Shown here piece after piece: positions 26,708-38,213 of a DNA stretch of 64,000 nucleotides. Source of the DNA: Hydra vulgaris. Lineage: Eukaryota; Cnidaria; Hydrozoa; Anthoathecata; Hydridae. Position 1 is the first letter of the stretch. Every line of letters starts with the position of its first letter. The notes beneath the pieces were generated by a model, which saw nothing but the letters and a program-made list of their open reading frames with translations, did not search any database and was not told where the DNA came from. The position numbers were made by a program, and so were the translations under genes. The stretch lies in the NCBI RefSeq assembly GCF_038396675.1, contig NC_088932.1, positions 24,394,501 through 24,458,500 of the forward strand, read 5' to 3'.

Positions 26708-27660
26708 TTAAAATTGGATGGGGCCTCCTTTAGCCTTGATGGTTTTATCTAGATGAATTGGCATTGAGTTGATCAAATTTTGGGTCTCTTCTGTTGTTAT
26801 ATTATCCCATGCCCTCATTATAGCTTCTTTCAAGTTGTCGTTGCGACTAAATGCTCGGTCTCTAATTTTTCTATCCAAAATATACCACAAATTTTCTATT
26901 GGATTCAAGTACAGACTTTGAGATGGCCATTGTAAAATATTGATGTTATTTGTGTCAAAGTATACCTTTGTTTTCTTAGCGGTATGTTTTTGATTGCTAT
27001 CCTGCTGGAGTATGTATTTGCTTCTCATTCTTAATTTTTATGTATATGGTTGCAAGTTAGCTTTTAGAATTTCACAATACATTGAAGCATCCATTTTGTC
27101 ATCAATAAATATAAATTTCCCCACTTCTTTTCAACTCATACTACCTCAAACCATCACATTTCCTCCTCCATGCATTACACTACCTCGCAAACAACTCAAT
27201 TTATAAACTTCTCCTTTTTTTCGTCACACTATTTGGGCTCCATCTGGTGAGGCAAGATTGTATTTTGAATCATCTGACCACAAAATTTATTTCCAAATTG
27301 ATATCAGCATTTTTAAGTACTTCGATGCAAATTCCAATCAATGTTTCATTTGTTTAGAAGTTTAAAAAAAAGGTTTATTTCAAACCACTCTACCTCTTTA
27401 TCCTTCTTCTCTTATACAATTTCTGATTGTTTGAGGAGTCACTGTAGTGTTATGATCTTCTTGAATTTTTAAAGCTAATTTAGCTGCCAAAACAAATCTA
27501 TTTTTCTTTACATCAATGACAACATTAATGATATTTCTATCAATTGCACTGGTAGTCTTGCGCTTTCGTCCTCTACCAGCCACACTAGTAACGGTTCTAA
27601 TTAGATTATGCTTCTTAACAACTGAGAAAATGAAGCTATGCTTTGACACAAATAAAATCA
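26708..27660 (-). pseudogene. Tc1-type transposase, most of the gene
   Basis: Minus strand. The N-terminal helix-turn-helix side (SVVKKHNLIRTVTSVAGRGR ... TPQTIRNCI) is open from 27649 to 27398. A middle region in several frames carries the WSDDSKYNL and GGGNVMVWG blocks, with W codons mutated to stops. The C-terminal catalytic half 27028-26708 has ILQQDSNQKHTAKKTKVYFD and LNPIENLWYILDRKI. The Asp in QQD and the Glu in NPIENLW are the second and third residues of the Tc1 DD34E triad. The copy is inactive. Confidence 0.88.
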
Positions 27661-27669
27661 GTGTTTTAA

Positions 27670-27892
27670 AATAGCCATCTCAAAGTCCGACTTGAATCCA
27701 ATAGAGAATTGGTGGTATTTTTTGGACCGAAAAATTGGCAAACGAGCATCTAGACGCAAAGACAACTTGCAAGAAGCTATAATGAGGGCATGGGATAACA
27801 TAACAACAGAAGAGACCCAAAGTTTGATCAACTCAATGCCAATTCATCTAAATGAGGCTATTAAGGCTAAAGGAGGCCCCATTCGAAACTAA
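27670..27892 (+). pseudogene. Second, inverted copy of the Tc1 transposase C-terminus
   Basis: The plus strand encodes NPIENWWYFLDRKIGKRASR ... NSMPIHLNEAIKAKGGPI, the same 66-residue C-terminus as the minus-strand gene at 26708-26905. It differs at several residues. It belongs to the inverted arm and cannot be translated as a transposase because the upstream catalytic Asp region is absent on this strand. Confidence 0.9.
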
Positions 27893-28131
27893 TTTCCATG
27901 GAATTTGATCAATTTGACTTTATTTTTGAACTGTACGATTATTTTTTTGCAGTCAATTTTATACATCATTAGATCAATTGTGTAAAATTCAAAAGGTTTG
28001 AAAAGCAATTAATTCACCAATACACAAATAAATTCTTAAAACAATACTTGAGAAGATATCTAAAAAAACTTTTAAATATTTTAGCTGACAACTCATTTTT
28101 TCAAGTGTACGATTATTTTTTTTGTATACTG

Positions 28132-28578
28132 CAAATGTTATAAACTCATCGCTCTCACACTTATGGCATGAAACTTACTTTTAGTTTTACTTTTTTAACT
28201 TTATATAATTTTTTTTAAATTAATCTTGATGTTATTTACATCAGTTAATTAAAATGTTTGTTTAAAGATTGTCTGGTTTATTGTTCTTGCTTTGGAAATG
28301 GCTCTGCATTTTGTAATTTTATTCTAAGTTTTGTATTTTGGCTTCTTTTAATAACAGCGTGGTTGTTGCTAAAAACCAATCTAACCAAATTAAATGTTAT
28401 TTCTAAAAATAACTAACTAGAATAATTGTTAGATAATAGAATAATAAAGGAATAATTGTTGTCTGGAATAGACTAATTGAATTTAATTTATTTCAGACAA
28501 CAGTTTTATGAATAGCTATTAATAAATGAACAAACAAAAAAAAATAATTTTTATTTCTGTTAGAGTGGTTGTTACAAC
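28132..28578. other. Non-coding AT-rich stretch
   Basis: No coding signal seen. Confidence 0.4.
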
Positions 28579-28820
28579 CAGGGCTGACCAGGGTCGTCCC
28601 GAACGGGGGGTGAGGGGTATCCCCTACCCCAAAGCTGTTATATATGCATTTGAGTTAGCACATTTGTACATTTAGTTGGCGAGTTTTGAAGTATAGTTAG
28701 CAAATGTCAAATATCGAGAACCCTATTTTTTGTGTGCGTGTGTCTCTTTAGTTGGCAAAAAACACATGCGACCTCCTCCCTCCTCCTTTCCCAATGAGAG
28801 ACCTTTTCGGGACGGCCCTG
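28579..28820. mobile_element. Non-autonomous DNA element with CAGGGxCGTCCCGA ends
   Basis: The left end cagggtcgtcccga at 28589 (or from the partial copy cagggctgac at 28579) pairs with tcgggacggccctg ending at 28820. Flanks acaac (28574-28578) and acaac (28821-28825) could be a target duplication. The interior of about 230 bp is GC-richer than its surroundings and non-coding. End sequences of this kind occur in hAT-type elements, but the superfamily is not certain. Confidence 0.6.
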
Positions 28821-29829
28821 ACAACAACCACGCTGAAAAAGCAGCAGCAGCGTCGCTACAAATATGTCAGGTTCCTTTACGGTAAATTTTTATCAGGGCC
28901 ACTAACCTATTTCCTCCCGACAAAAAAATTAATACTATAACAAATAAATCAAAAAATTGCCTTTTCAAAGCTTTTTTGCAAAATATCTTTCTTTCTAAAA
29001 AGTTATAAACCCCAACTTTAAAGAAAAACAAAATATTAAAGAAAAAAAATAAGGATATGACCGTCATTGCCCAGGAAACAAATTTAACACGCATGCTCAT
29101 CGGGACTACGCAAATGCTATCAAGATAAAGTAAAATCAAAGTAAAGTCTGAAAAATTAATTAAAGTCAAAAAAAAAAAGAGATTCAAAAAAGTGGAGTTC
29201 TCCAGTTGGTTCTGAAAGAATTTTTAAGATGTACTTTTATTAAATTTACACATGTGCTAGAAGTTTCATAGCTCCAGCTAGTCTGGAAGGTAGTCTGGAA
29301 CGGTTGGAAAAAAAAATACAAGATTGTTCTAAAACATTATTTTAATTGAATAAGATTTTATTTCTCGAATTATCCTTGTGCGGCTTGGACACCAACGCAA
29401 CAAAAAGGAGGTTATTAGGGTGCCCACAACCTATAGTAAAATATCAAACAGCTTTCCTTACCATCTTTTTTCAAATAGATTATATATGATAAAACGCAAC
29501 AAAAAATTATATCTGATAAACACTCTTTTAACCATATACATTATATCAGATAGTTTAAATTTTTTATAATTTTTTGAAAACTGTTCTAGCAGTCGATGTC
29601 CTTACGGATACCAAAAATGTTATATTGCATTATATTACCATAACAAAATACTTGATTCAAAGAGCAAATACAAAGAAAAAAAACTGGAGAAAAAGGGCGC
29701 TCTGAAGAACAGTCACTTAGCCAAGGTTTACACATGCATGAATTACCCATAGCTTAGAAATTATGCTCCTTTTACCCCACCCCCTACCCCTTCGCCAATG
29801 TTTCATTATGGCTACTAACCTATTTCTGC
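28821..29829. other. Non-coding stretch
   Basis: Open frames here are low-complexity F/L/I-rich translations with no recognisable domain. A short repeat ctagtctggaa occurs twice at about 29278-29300. Confidence 0.45.
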
Positions 29830-30310
29830 TTTTGTTAATTAGTTACTTTTACACGTAAAAGCAATTTGTTGTTTAGAGGTAGTTTTATTTTACTTTGTAA
29901 AGTAAGTGTAATGTTTTTTAAATATTATATTTACGCGAGTTTACTTCATAAGTAACTTTTTTTACATTTAAAATGTAAATTACATTTCGATGTAAATTAT
30001 TTACATTATTATAACAATATTACTTTTTAAAGTAATTTACTTTAGACGACTTACCATTAAAAGTTACATTTACAAGTAAATGTAAAAATGCAAATAACTT
30101 TACCTGTAAAAGTAAGTTACTTTTTCAAGTATCAGTTACTCATTTAAAAAACTTAACTTAAGTAATTAGTTTTGTACACGTTATATAATTTATGCAAAAA
30201 AAAAAACGAATTACTTTTAAATGTAAGTAAATTATATATTTTTTTATGAGTTATGTAAAGTAATTTACGCTAAAAAGTAATTCGCGCTTTTACATCAAAA
30301 CAAGTTAGAG
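29830..30310. repeat. Second copy of the acttttacatgtaaaagt-type AT repeat
   Basis: Same mosaic of ttacttttac and gtaaaagtaa motifs in both orientations as at 21490-22010. Its right end (tcaaaacaagttagagtgcca) is unlike the first copy. Confidence 0.7.
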
Positions 30311-31970
30311 TGCCATCCCTAATATTGAGATTCCGATATTTGCATCAACTTTTCAATCCCCTTGGGAAAAACTGGTGATTTTCTAGATTTAAAAATTATT
30401 GAAATGAAATATGATAGGACAAACTTAAAAACATTTTTTTTTGCATTCAGGTTTTTGAGGAATTGACAAACTGCAATTCCATATTATTTTTTCATAGAGT
30501 TTTTTTTGTGACAAGTTATCTTTTTTTATTTAAGGAGTTTTAGTATTTTAAGTGTTTTAACTAAATTTAGTCATGTGCTCTACACATTCAAATTTTATTT
30601 GAGTGATATCAAAACCTTTTTAAGCATTTAAACTTTTTACATCATTAAAAGGAAGAAGTATCTCTATCACTAAAAAACTCAATAAAAAATTAAATTATTT
30701 TTTTTAATAGAGTATTAGAAATTCATTTTTAACAGAGAACTAGAAATTCCTTCTGTGCCTGCAGACTTCATACTTCTTGATAAGAATTTTTGATTTATTT
30801 CGTAATTTTAAATAACTTTCCAGCACTGATATTCCTTTTTTTTAATATTTATCTCCAGAAATTACTCTAATTACACCGTGCAATGAACTGTGATCGTCTT
30901 TCTATCCGGTATCATTGATTGAAACTCATACGTTTGGTATATTTTATTGGTATGGTAAGTCAACTTTTTTAGAGGCTTTAATTTCCAATAACATACTAAC
31001 TCTGTAGCACTTTTATAAGCAACCATAACTGATTTGTTTAATTTTTGAAAGCAATTTTTAGAGATTTTCGCAACCAAAACCCACTTTTCGATATGCTGCA
31101 CTAATATTATTAAGATATAGTGAACTATTAATATATAGTGAGAACTTTTTGTGTATCAAATTTAGCATTGAATATAATGTGTGATGAATTTAATCCTAAT
31201 GTGAGTAAATGCTTGTTTCATCTTTTAATGTGAGTCAGTTTAATGTGTGACAGCGCGTCCATTTCAATTCTAAAAAAGGTGAAACTCATTTTGAACTAAA
31301 ATCAACATCTGATAAAGTTAGCAGCTATTGTATGCAGTTTCAACAATCGATTTTTTAAGAATTGCAAATTAAAAAAAAGAACTAATTTATTTTAGAATTA
31401 AATGTATTCAAATGATTGAATATGATTTCGCTTTTACTTAAACTTATAAGATGTTTAGTTTTTAGAAGATGATGAACTGTTAGATTTTGTTATTTGCAAT
31501 AATGCCATTAGCGTTTTATTCTTTTTGAGAAATTTCGTTTATTTTTATTTCCTTGTTTCTTTATAAAATAATAAATTTTTTTAAACATATTGAAACCTCA
31601 TTTTGAAAAAATTGTTAGGAATTAAGAAAAAAAGTTAAATAAAAAATAAAGATGCAAACTGATCAAAAAGACCAGAGATTAGACTTAAGAATTGAAGTAT
31701 AATATATTTAAAACAAACCAGAGTCTGCACCTTACTGTTTTAAGTTTTTAAAAATCCAAGTATTTAAATGTTGCAAAGGCGTCGTTAGGGACAAACTTCT
31801 TTAATATCATTTGCTAAAAATCTTATTAATGAATAATAATAAAGAAAATAAAAACATTGTTAAAATATCTTTGAAAGTTAATCTTTATTTATTTATTTAT
31901 GATAAGAACATGGAACAGATTCGTAAAATTGGGTTTTATTCTTTTTAATTTCTTATAATCTTTCTTTTTA

Positions 31971-32012
31971 ATTTCGTATAATCTGGTAAACTTTTACCAG
32001 ATTATACGAAAT
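31971..32012. repeat. Perfect 20-bp inverted repeat, 2-bp spacer
   Basis: atttcgtataatctggtaaa (31971-31990) is followed after ct by its exact reverse complement (31993-32012). A related direct copy of the left arm (taatttcttataatctttc) lies immediately upstream. Confidence 0.95.
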
Positions 32013-32143
32013 GTTTTATTTATTGTTTTAGCAAATAACAGTTAACATAAAAATTGCAAATTTATGCAAATAGGAGCGGTTCATTAGATTTTTATAAAAA
32101 AGACGTTGCAAGACAATATATCGTTTTGTGATTGATTAATTTT

Positions 32144-32243
32144 TATTTATACGTACCAATCCTAAACTATTTATACGTACCAATCCTAAACTATTTATAC
32201 GTACCAATCCTAAACTATTTATACGTACCAATCCTAAACTATT
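32144..32243. repeat. 24-bp tandem repeat, four copies
   Basis: Four essentially identical copies of tatttatacgtaccaatccta plus aac. Confidence 0.97.
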
Positions 32244-32905
32244 TTAACTATTATTGCCATTGATTGCAGTGTTATCTGCTTTTGCTTCTACGAGCTATTG
32301 AAATAACTCTTTTATTTTTAAATACAATTTAGTATTGGGATTCTTTCAAAAAAAATGATCGAGTTTTGACAGGAGCTCTTTAAAACTTCGCATATCCATA
32401 GATTTTTGTTTTTCTCAAGCCGTTTTTGTGGTTGTATTTGAACATTCAAAGTATAACTAAGATATTTTAACGTCAAAAAAGAAATTGGTTGTGTGAGTTT
32501 GACAACTCAAATATTTGATGGTTAAACGACATGTTTGATGATTATACGACACGTCGTATGTCGTATAATTTAATTTTATTTAGGGACAAACTTAGTTTCT
32601 AACAAGTTCCAGATTAAAATGAACCTCAACCACCTTTTTGAAAAAAATAAATTTTAGAATTTTTCGGAATTTTGATTCTATAATCATTCCTGCAACATTT
32701 AATTAAAAAGCCTCAAAAATAATATAAAATTCTATATATATTTTAATTTGGTAAAAAAAAGATATCACTTTTAAATTTTTGGTGCGATCTGCTAATTATT
32801 TTTGTAAAAAGAACTGGGCCCCACCGCCTTGTTTTTAAACAAAAAAACAAATATATAAAAAAAAAAAAAGTTAAAACACTAATGCAAATATCAATTCGAC
32901 GTTTT

Positions 32906-33011
32906 CCAGTGGGCACAGCACGTTTTTAAAACGTTCTTTGGACGTTTTTATTAGGTTTAAACTTTATAAAAACGTCTAAAAAACGTTTAAAAAACGTACC
33001 GTGCCCACTGG
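32906..33011. mobile_element. Short MITE with CCAGTGGGCAC ends
   Basis: ccagtgggcacagcacgttt at 32906 pairs with its imperfect complement ending gtgcccactgg at 33011. The arms extend about 45 bp each, with aaacgt motifs, leaving almost no unique core. It is a 106-bp foldback. Confidence 0.85.
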
Positions 33012-35173
33012 GTTTGTTCTATTTAGGTGACAAACATTTTAAAACTATTTAGAATGTATACAGAGTAGTGAACTTGGATTTTTAAAAAACCGTTTTAAAG
33101 ATGCATGATATCATTCTGTTTAAAAATTTCTCTTTCAAAAGATTTGTTAAAAAATATTGATTAAAGTTTAAGCTTATAATCAAAAGACTAATTTACTGAA
33201 TCTCCAAAAAATTGTTGAAAGTTAAAAAAAAAAAATTAAATTGGCTTCTTACCTGTTTCAAAGAGTTGGGAAAGTTTACTGCTTGCCATTATTAATTATG
33301 CTTGCTTTAAGTTGTTTTTAATTTTGCTAAAAGTTATTTTTTCAAAGTTAACAAAATAATCCTTTTTTTTTTTAAAAACTAGTTAGGATAAAACTTTAAT
33401 TTATCTTTGAATAGTACAAAGTTCATTTAAAGTTTTTAATCCAGTTAAGATTATATTTTAAAAAACCAATCGTAGATATAATATGTAAGAATGTTGGAAG
33501 TGATAAGAAAACTCTAGTAAATTTTTATTTTTAATTAAGTTTGTTTGTGAATAACTTCGTAACACCTAAGTATTCTAAAAGAATTTGCGACTATTTGGTT
33601 ACATCAGATTTTTTTCAATTATAATTTTTAAATTGGAAGCAAGTTTAAATCCCGTGCTAAGGAATAAAAAAAATTTAAAAAAAAAATTAAATTTAGGGAA
33701 GGGATTTTGGTCACAACTTTTTAAACTTCTAAATTTTACTTGGTCATCATTTATAAACTTTAAAGAAATTTTTTTTAATAATATTTTAATTTTATCAATT
33801 TTTATCTTATTTATGGTAGACCGGGAAAATGTTTTAAAAGTTGCCCTCACACAAAACGCAGTTTAGTGTAGTTTTTAAGCTAACAGTTGTTTATACAGGG
33901 TCTTCTAATTGGAATTAACCTTTTGATTTTTAATAAAACACATATCTTTTTCAAATGAGCATATATCTAATTGAATATAAAAGTAGACACGTGACAATTT
34001 GAACGATAAAAATTCAGATTTTTTGAATTTAAATTACAGAAAAATATTTAGTATTGCTAAAATATTAAAATTTTTTACTGCGTTTTGTTTTTATTCAAAA
34101 AACAATTAAAACCAATGCTATTTTAGGATTTTAAACTAGGTAATTTCAATGAAAAACACTGGGTAATTTGAGCATGCTCGTATTACACAAAAACGGCATC
34201 TTTAAATCAAGTCAAAATTAAACGTTTCTACGCATTGTTTTTCTAACGAAAATGGATTGGATTTTTAGTTAACATAATTTTCTTAATGAAATAATCAATT
34301 TCATAATTTTAGCAACAAAATTTCGCGTCACAGATTTACCCGCTAATTACTGCATATAAATTTACCACATAAAGTCGATTCAAAAAATAGAAAGCAACTT
34401 TAACTAAACTGCTTACATCTAAGAATTTTTAAGTATGCTCATATTACCATGGTGCTCTAATATGAGCCTAATCTACCCTATCATTGAACCTTTTTTTTTT
34501 TTTTTGCGTTGTTAAAGAATTTTTTTTGTGCTAACGTGCATGTTTGACGCGCAGAATTGTGTGTTCGCAAAAGCGTTGGTATAATAACAATATGTTTTCG
34601 TTCATAAAATTTAAACTAAAAATATAAAAATATAAAAATAGTGTTTACAGTTGTTTAAGTTCTCTAAAGCGCGTTTATACGCGTATGTACGTGTTGTACA
34701 GGTAATGCATGCAAAATAAAATAAAAAGAATTCAGTTCCATTTTTAAATTCGTTGAACCAAAAAATCCTTATTTTGATCTAAAATATCTATTGAACTCGC
34801 GCATATCGAATAGTTTGGTATTTCTTCCATTTTTAACTTAATTTGGCTCATTGTGCGCCTTAAGATGATTTATATTTATACATAATTCGATTATACTTAT
34901 ACATAATTCGAGAAAAACGCAATTTTATAAAAATTTTAAAATTTTTTCGTCATTCCCCTCCCCCTCTCTACATACACACATTTTGCAATACGCTTTTTGA
35001 GTACCCTCCACCTTTCTAAAAGTACCTATGCTTTTAACCTATTTATCTAACATTTTACGATATTTTTTTAAATTTAGTGTTTCCTTTCTTTTATAATTGA
35101 TCCACTGCCCTCCCATCTCATATACGCCATTTGCTGACCTTCTCTTCCCCTCCGAGCATATGTACTTTATGGA
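33012..35173. other. Long non-coding AT-rich stretch left of the Transib element
   Basis: No recognisable gene on either strand. The frames at 33585-33866 are AT-driven in both orientations. Confidence 0.45.
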
Positions 35174-35735
35174 CGATCCACAGTGTATCGCTTCATACAA
35201 GCTAGGTGGACAAAATTCATATCAAGAAATCGACTAATTGATAATGTTTTCACAATAACAGTCCTACATTAGTAATAACTTGCGGTGTTAATTATGAAAA
35301 ACATTCCAGAGCACAGAGTCATAAGCAATTAAAAAGGCGTTAAAATGGAGTTTCATTTTTGAAAAAAATTAATTAAAAATTTACAATGGTTGCATTAATA
35401 ATTAACAAGAATTAAAGAAAGCAATCATTTTAATGCAGCGATGGATTTTACTTTTGAGGGTAAGTACTATTTAATTACATAAAAAATTTTATTGAAAAGT
35501 TAAGCAATATGTGTTAAAATATGGTTTAAAAAACTGGGTTAAAGTTGTAAAATATTTTTTGGTTTTCAACTTTTGAATTTATACAACTATTTGAATCCAC
35601 AAGTACCCAAGCTAATTTATAAATAGTGTATAGCTAAAGTCCTAAGGTGTACAACAAAGAAAATATTTTCACCACATAAATCCACAATTTTTTGTTATTA
35701 AGTTTCGTTTAGACCATGTGCGCTCTTTTTCAAAA

Positions 35736-37785
35736 ATGGAGTTATTTGAAGAATGGCGAAGACATAATCAAGAAGAAAGAAATTGACGTTTATTGGATTT
35801 TATTTTGCAAAGATTTTGTGTTACTGATTTAACTGATTTAACTAGAGATTCTGAGAAGTCTTTGCAGTTAAAAATTTCATGTATGGCTTCAAAATTCGCA
35901 ATAAAATAGTCTGCAGCACATATGATAATGGACCGTTTTTTAAACAAAAATAAAATTTGGTTAGAGGGGGCAAATGTAGAATTTAAAGTAAATATATACC
36001 AGCAATGTACTTTTTCATCATCTGGAAAAATTCAAGGACGATCAAAAAAGAACTTTGAAGACTCGTCCTTTAAAACCAAAAAACGAAGGGTTGAAAACTT
36101 AGTAAAATTGCAAAGTGCAACTGAGTTGACCACAGCTACTGAAGTAGCATGTCGTGTGTTGGGGCACAGAAATCAAGCTACTTTAATCAGAAAAAGTCTG
36201 GAATCATCAGAAAAAATTAAATCAAAAGACTTTATTTGTGGTGGCAGGTAGTTAAATCGTGATGAGGCATTAGCTTATTACATTGACTCTAATGTACACG
36301 ATATTCTTATAAACAGACGAGAAAGTGGTCTTTAAAGGCAGGGCATATATTATTTCCATCTTATTATAGTCTATGCAAGTCAAAGAAGTTATGTTATCCA
36401 TTAGATGAACATATTTCTGTTACAGAAACACGTGCCGAAATTATCCTACAAGCTATACTTGATAAAACTACTGAACGCCTAATTGAAGCCAATGCGATGT
36501 TCTTAAAAGTATTACTTTTGCTATGCCATTCACACTAATTAGCAAATGGGGATGTGATGGGAGCTCTGGTCACAGCACATATAAATGGGGATGTGATGGG
36601 ACAGTACATACAAACAGAGATTTAAAAACTCTGATGCTACTGATGAGTTTCTGTTTGTATTTTTATTTGTTCCGTTGAGACTGAGTGACGGTCAAAATAT
36701 TGTTTGGCAAAATCCACGACCTTCATTTACGCTTTATTGCCGACCAGTTAAATTTATTTTTTCAAAAGAAACAGATCTTATAAATACAACAGAAACTAAC
36801 CAAGTTTTAAAAGAAGTTTCTCAACTTATTCCAACATCTATAAGACTCAACGAATCTCAAATTACTGTTAGACATGACCTAATACTAGCAATGATAGATG
36901 AAAAAGTTTGCAATGTCTTGAATGACACAAGTGTCCCAACAAAACTGTTATATATGAGGTGCAACACCAAAAATGATGAACGGTAAACTAAAGACTTAGT
37001 TGTTAAAAAATAACAATATGGTTTTTGGTCTACTTTGCATGCATGTTACACATTAGCTATCGTTTAGATATAAAAAAGTGGCAAGTTGGAAGCGATTATG
37101 TCCAAAAACGTTCAGAAGATATCAAACAAAAATTTAAAAATCATATGGGCCTTATTGTAGATAAACCAAAACCTGGGTTTGGGAATACAAGTGATAGGAA
37201 CACAGCTCGCAGATTTTTTATGAAGCCAGAGTTGAGTGGCTAGATTACGGGTTTAGACATCAATCTCATTAAAAACATCAGTGTTTTATTAAGAACACTT
37301 TCCTCTGGCTATGATATTAACTATTATGAATTAGAAAAGCTTTGTTCTGAAACCAAAACTCTTTATATTAATCTGTATCCATGGTACTATATGCCTGTTA
37401 CTGTGCACAAAATACTTATACATAGCACGGAAGTTATAAAAACATGCCTTCTTCCAATAGGACAACTGTCGGAAGAGTCTCAAGAAGGCCGCAATAAAGA
37501 TTTTCGTCAATTCCGCGAACACCATACAAGAAAAAATTTACGTATTTGCACAAATATAGATTTGCTCAATATGCTTTTGGTAACATCAGATCCTGTCATC
37601 AACTCACACAGAGAATTGTCAAGTAAGAAAACTGGTAAACTACCTTTGGAAGTTTTGAATATAATTATCCCACCTATAATACCACCACAGCTTGTTGAAA
37701 ATAGAATTATGTGTGATGATGAAGATTATTTAGAGTACGATTCATCGGGTAGTGAAAATAACAATGGTTTATCCGATAATAATTA
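35736..37785 (+). pseudogene. Transib transposase (RAG1-core homologue), decayed
   Basis: A plausible start is ATG 35736 (MELFEEWRRHNQEE), with in-frame stops at about 35787 and 35907. Next come the basic region ending KSKDFICGGR (35922-36251) and WGCDGSSGHSTYK, with the first catalytic Asp at codon 36556. NPRPSFTLYCRPVKFIF (36675 frame) and AMIDEKVCNVLNDT follow; that Asp aligns with the second catalytic Asp of RAG1/Transib. KWQVGSDYVQ ... KPKPGFGNTSDRNTARRFF (37025 frame) comes next, then LYPWYYMPVTVHKILIH and LSEESQEGRNKDFRQFRE, whose Glu corresponds to the third catalytic residue. The C-terminus is acidic and intact. Several frameshifts and a 39-bp duplication over the first Asp inactivate it. 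Family assignment rests on the motif order plus the TIRs. Confidence 0.88.
36547..36615. repeat. 39-bp tandem duplication over the first catalytic Asp
   Basis: tggggatgtgatgggac-type sequence occurs at 36547 and again at 36586. The period of 39 is in frame and duplicates the WGCDG motif. Confidence 0.9.
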
Positions 37786-38213
37786 ATTATTAATAAAATA
37801 TTTTTTATTTTACGTAGTGTAGTGAGTATATTTTCATATTTTGTATATTTGTAGTGAGTATATTTTTATTTTAGGAGAAATTTTATTACATTATATGTGT
37901 TGAAATTTAGTATTTGTTTTTATTACTTAATTATCTTTTTCAAGACAAAAAATTTTAAAAACTTAAAAGTAATTAAAATATCGTCTTTTTACAATTAAAA
38001 AAAAAAAATACTTTTTATAGTAAAATTGACTTTTTGGCGCCCCTTTAAGCTTAAACGCGCAGGGTAATGGCCCCCCTGCCTTCCCCAGGCTACCCTACTG
38101 CATAACTAATCAATAAAACACCAAAATATTGTTAACTACATTCTTAGGAATGAAATTACAAAACAAAATATTTTTGCCCACCTAGCTTGTATGAAGCGAT
38201 ACACTGTGCGATC

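Larger units (their letters stand above)
26435..28131. mobile_element. Tc1-like transposon rearranged into a foldback element
   Basis: Both ends match cagtat..., followed by aataatcgtacacttg (left from 26435; right, complement, to 28131). The inverted arms are far longer than TIRs. About 460 bp at each side (26435 to about 26900, and about 27670-28131) are inverted copies that each contain the 3' end of the transposase gene. The left junction has TA as expected for Tc1; on the right the TA is degraded. Confidence 0.88.
30311..32905. other. Long non-coding AT-rich stretch
   Basis: No convincing gene. Contains the 24-bp repeat and the inverted repeat listed separately, and a small palindrome attatacgaca/tgtcgtataat at about 32541-32570. 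A 76-codon minus-strand frame at 30871-31101 has no recognisable motif. Confidence 0.45.
35174..38213 (+). mobile_element. Transib transposon (RAG1-related), complete ends
   Basis: A 5-bp target duplication cgatc at 35174-35178 and 38209-38213 flanks TIRs of 37 bp with one mismatch (35179-35215 and 38172-38208). Each TIR begins CACAGTG, identical to the heptamer of V(D)J recombination signals. On the left, acaaaattc follows after 24 bases, resembling the nonamer at nearly the 23-base spacing. A 5-bp duplication and CAC-starting ends are the published hallmarks of Transib. The interior carries a Transib transposase relic on the plus strand. Element length is 3030 bp. Confidence 0.95.

Noticed and set aside
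28867..29187. 106-codon minus-strand frame rich in F and L with apparent membrane segments
   Set aside because: Hydrophobicity comes from poly-A/T tracts read as Phe/Lys; no recognisable family.
30871..31101. 76-codon minus-strand frame with mixed composition
   Set aside because: Looks more protein-like than most but I see no domain, splice context or homologue; not enough to call.
33585..33866. 93- and 83-codon frames on opposite strands
   Set aside because: Lys/Phe/Ile-rich translations of AT-rich DNA, mirror images of each other, no motif.
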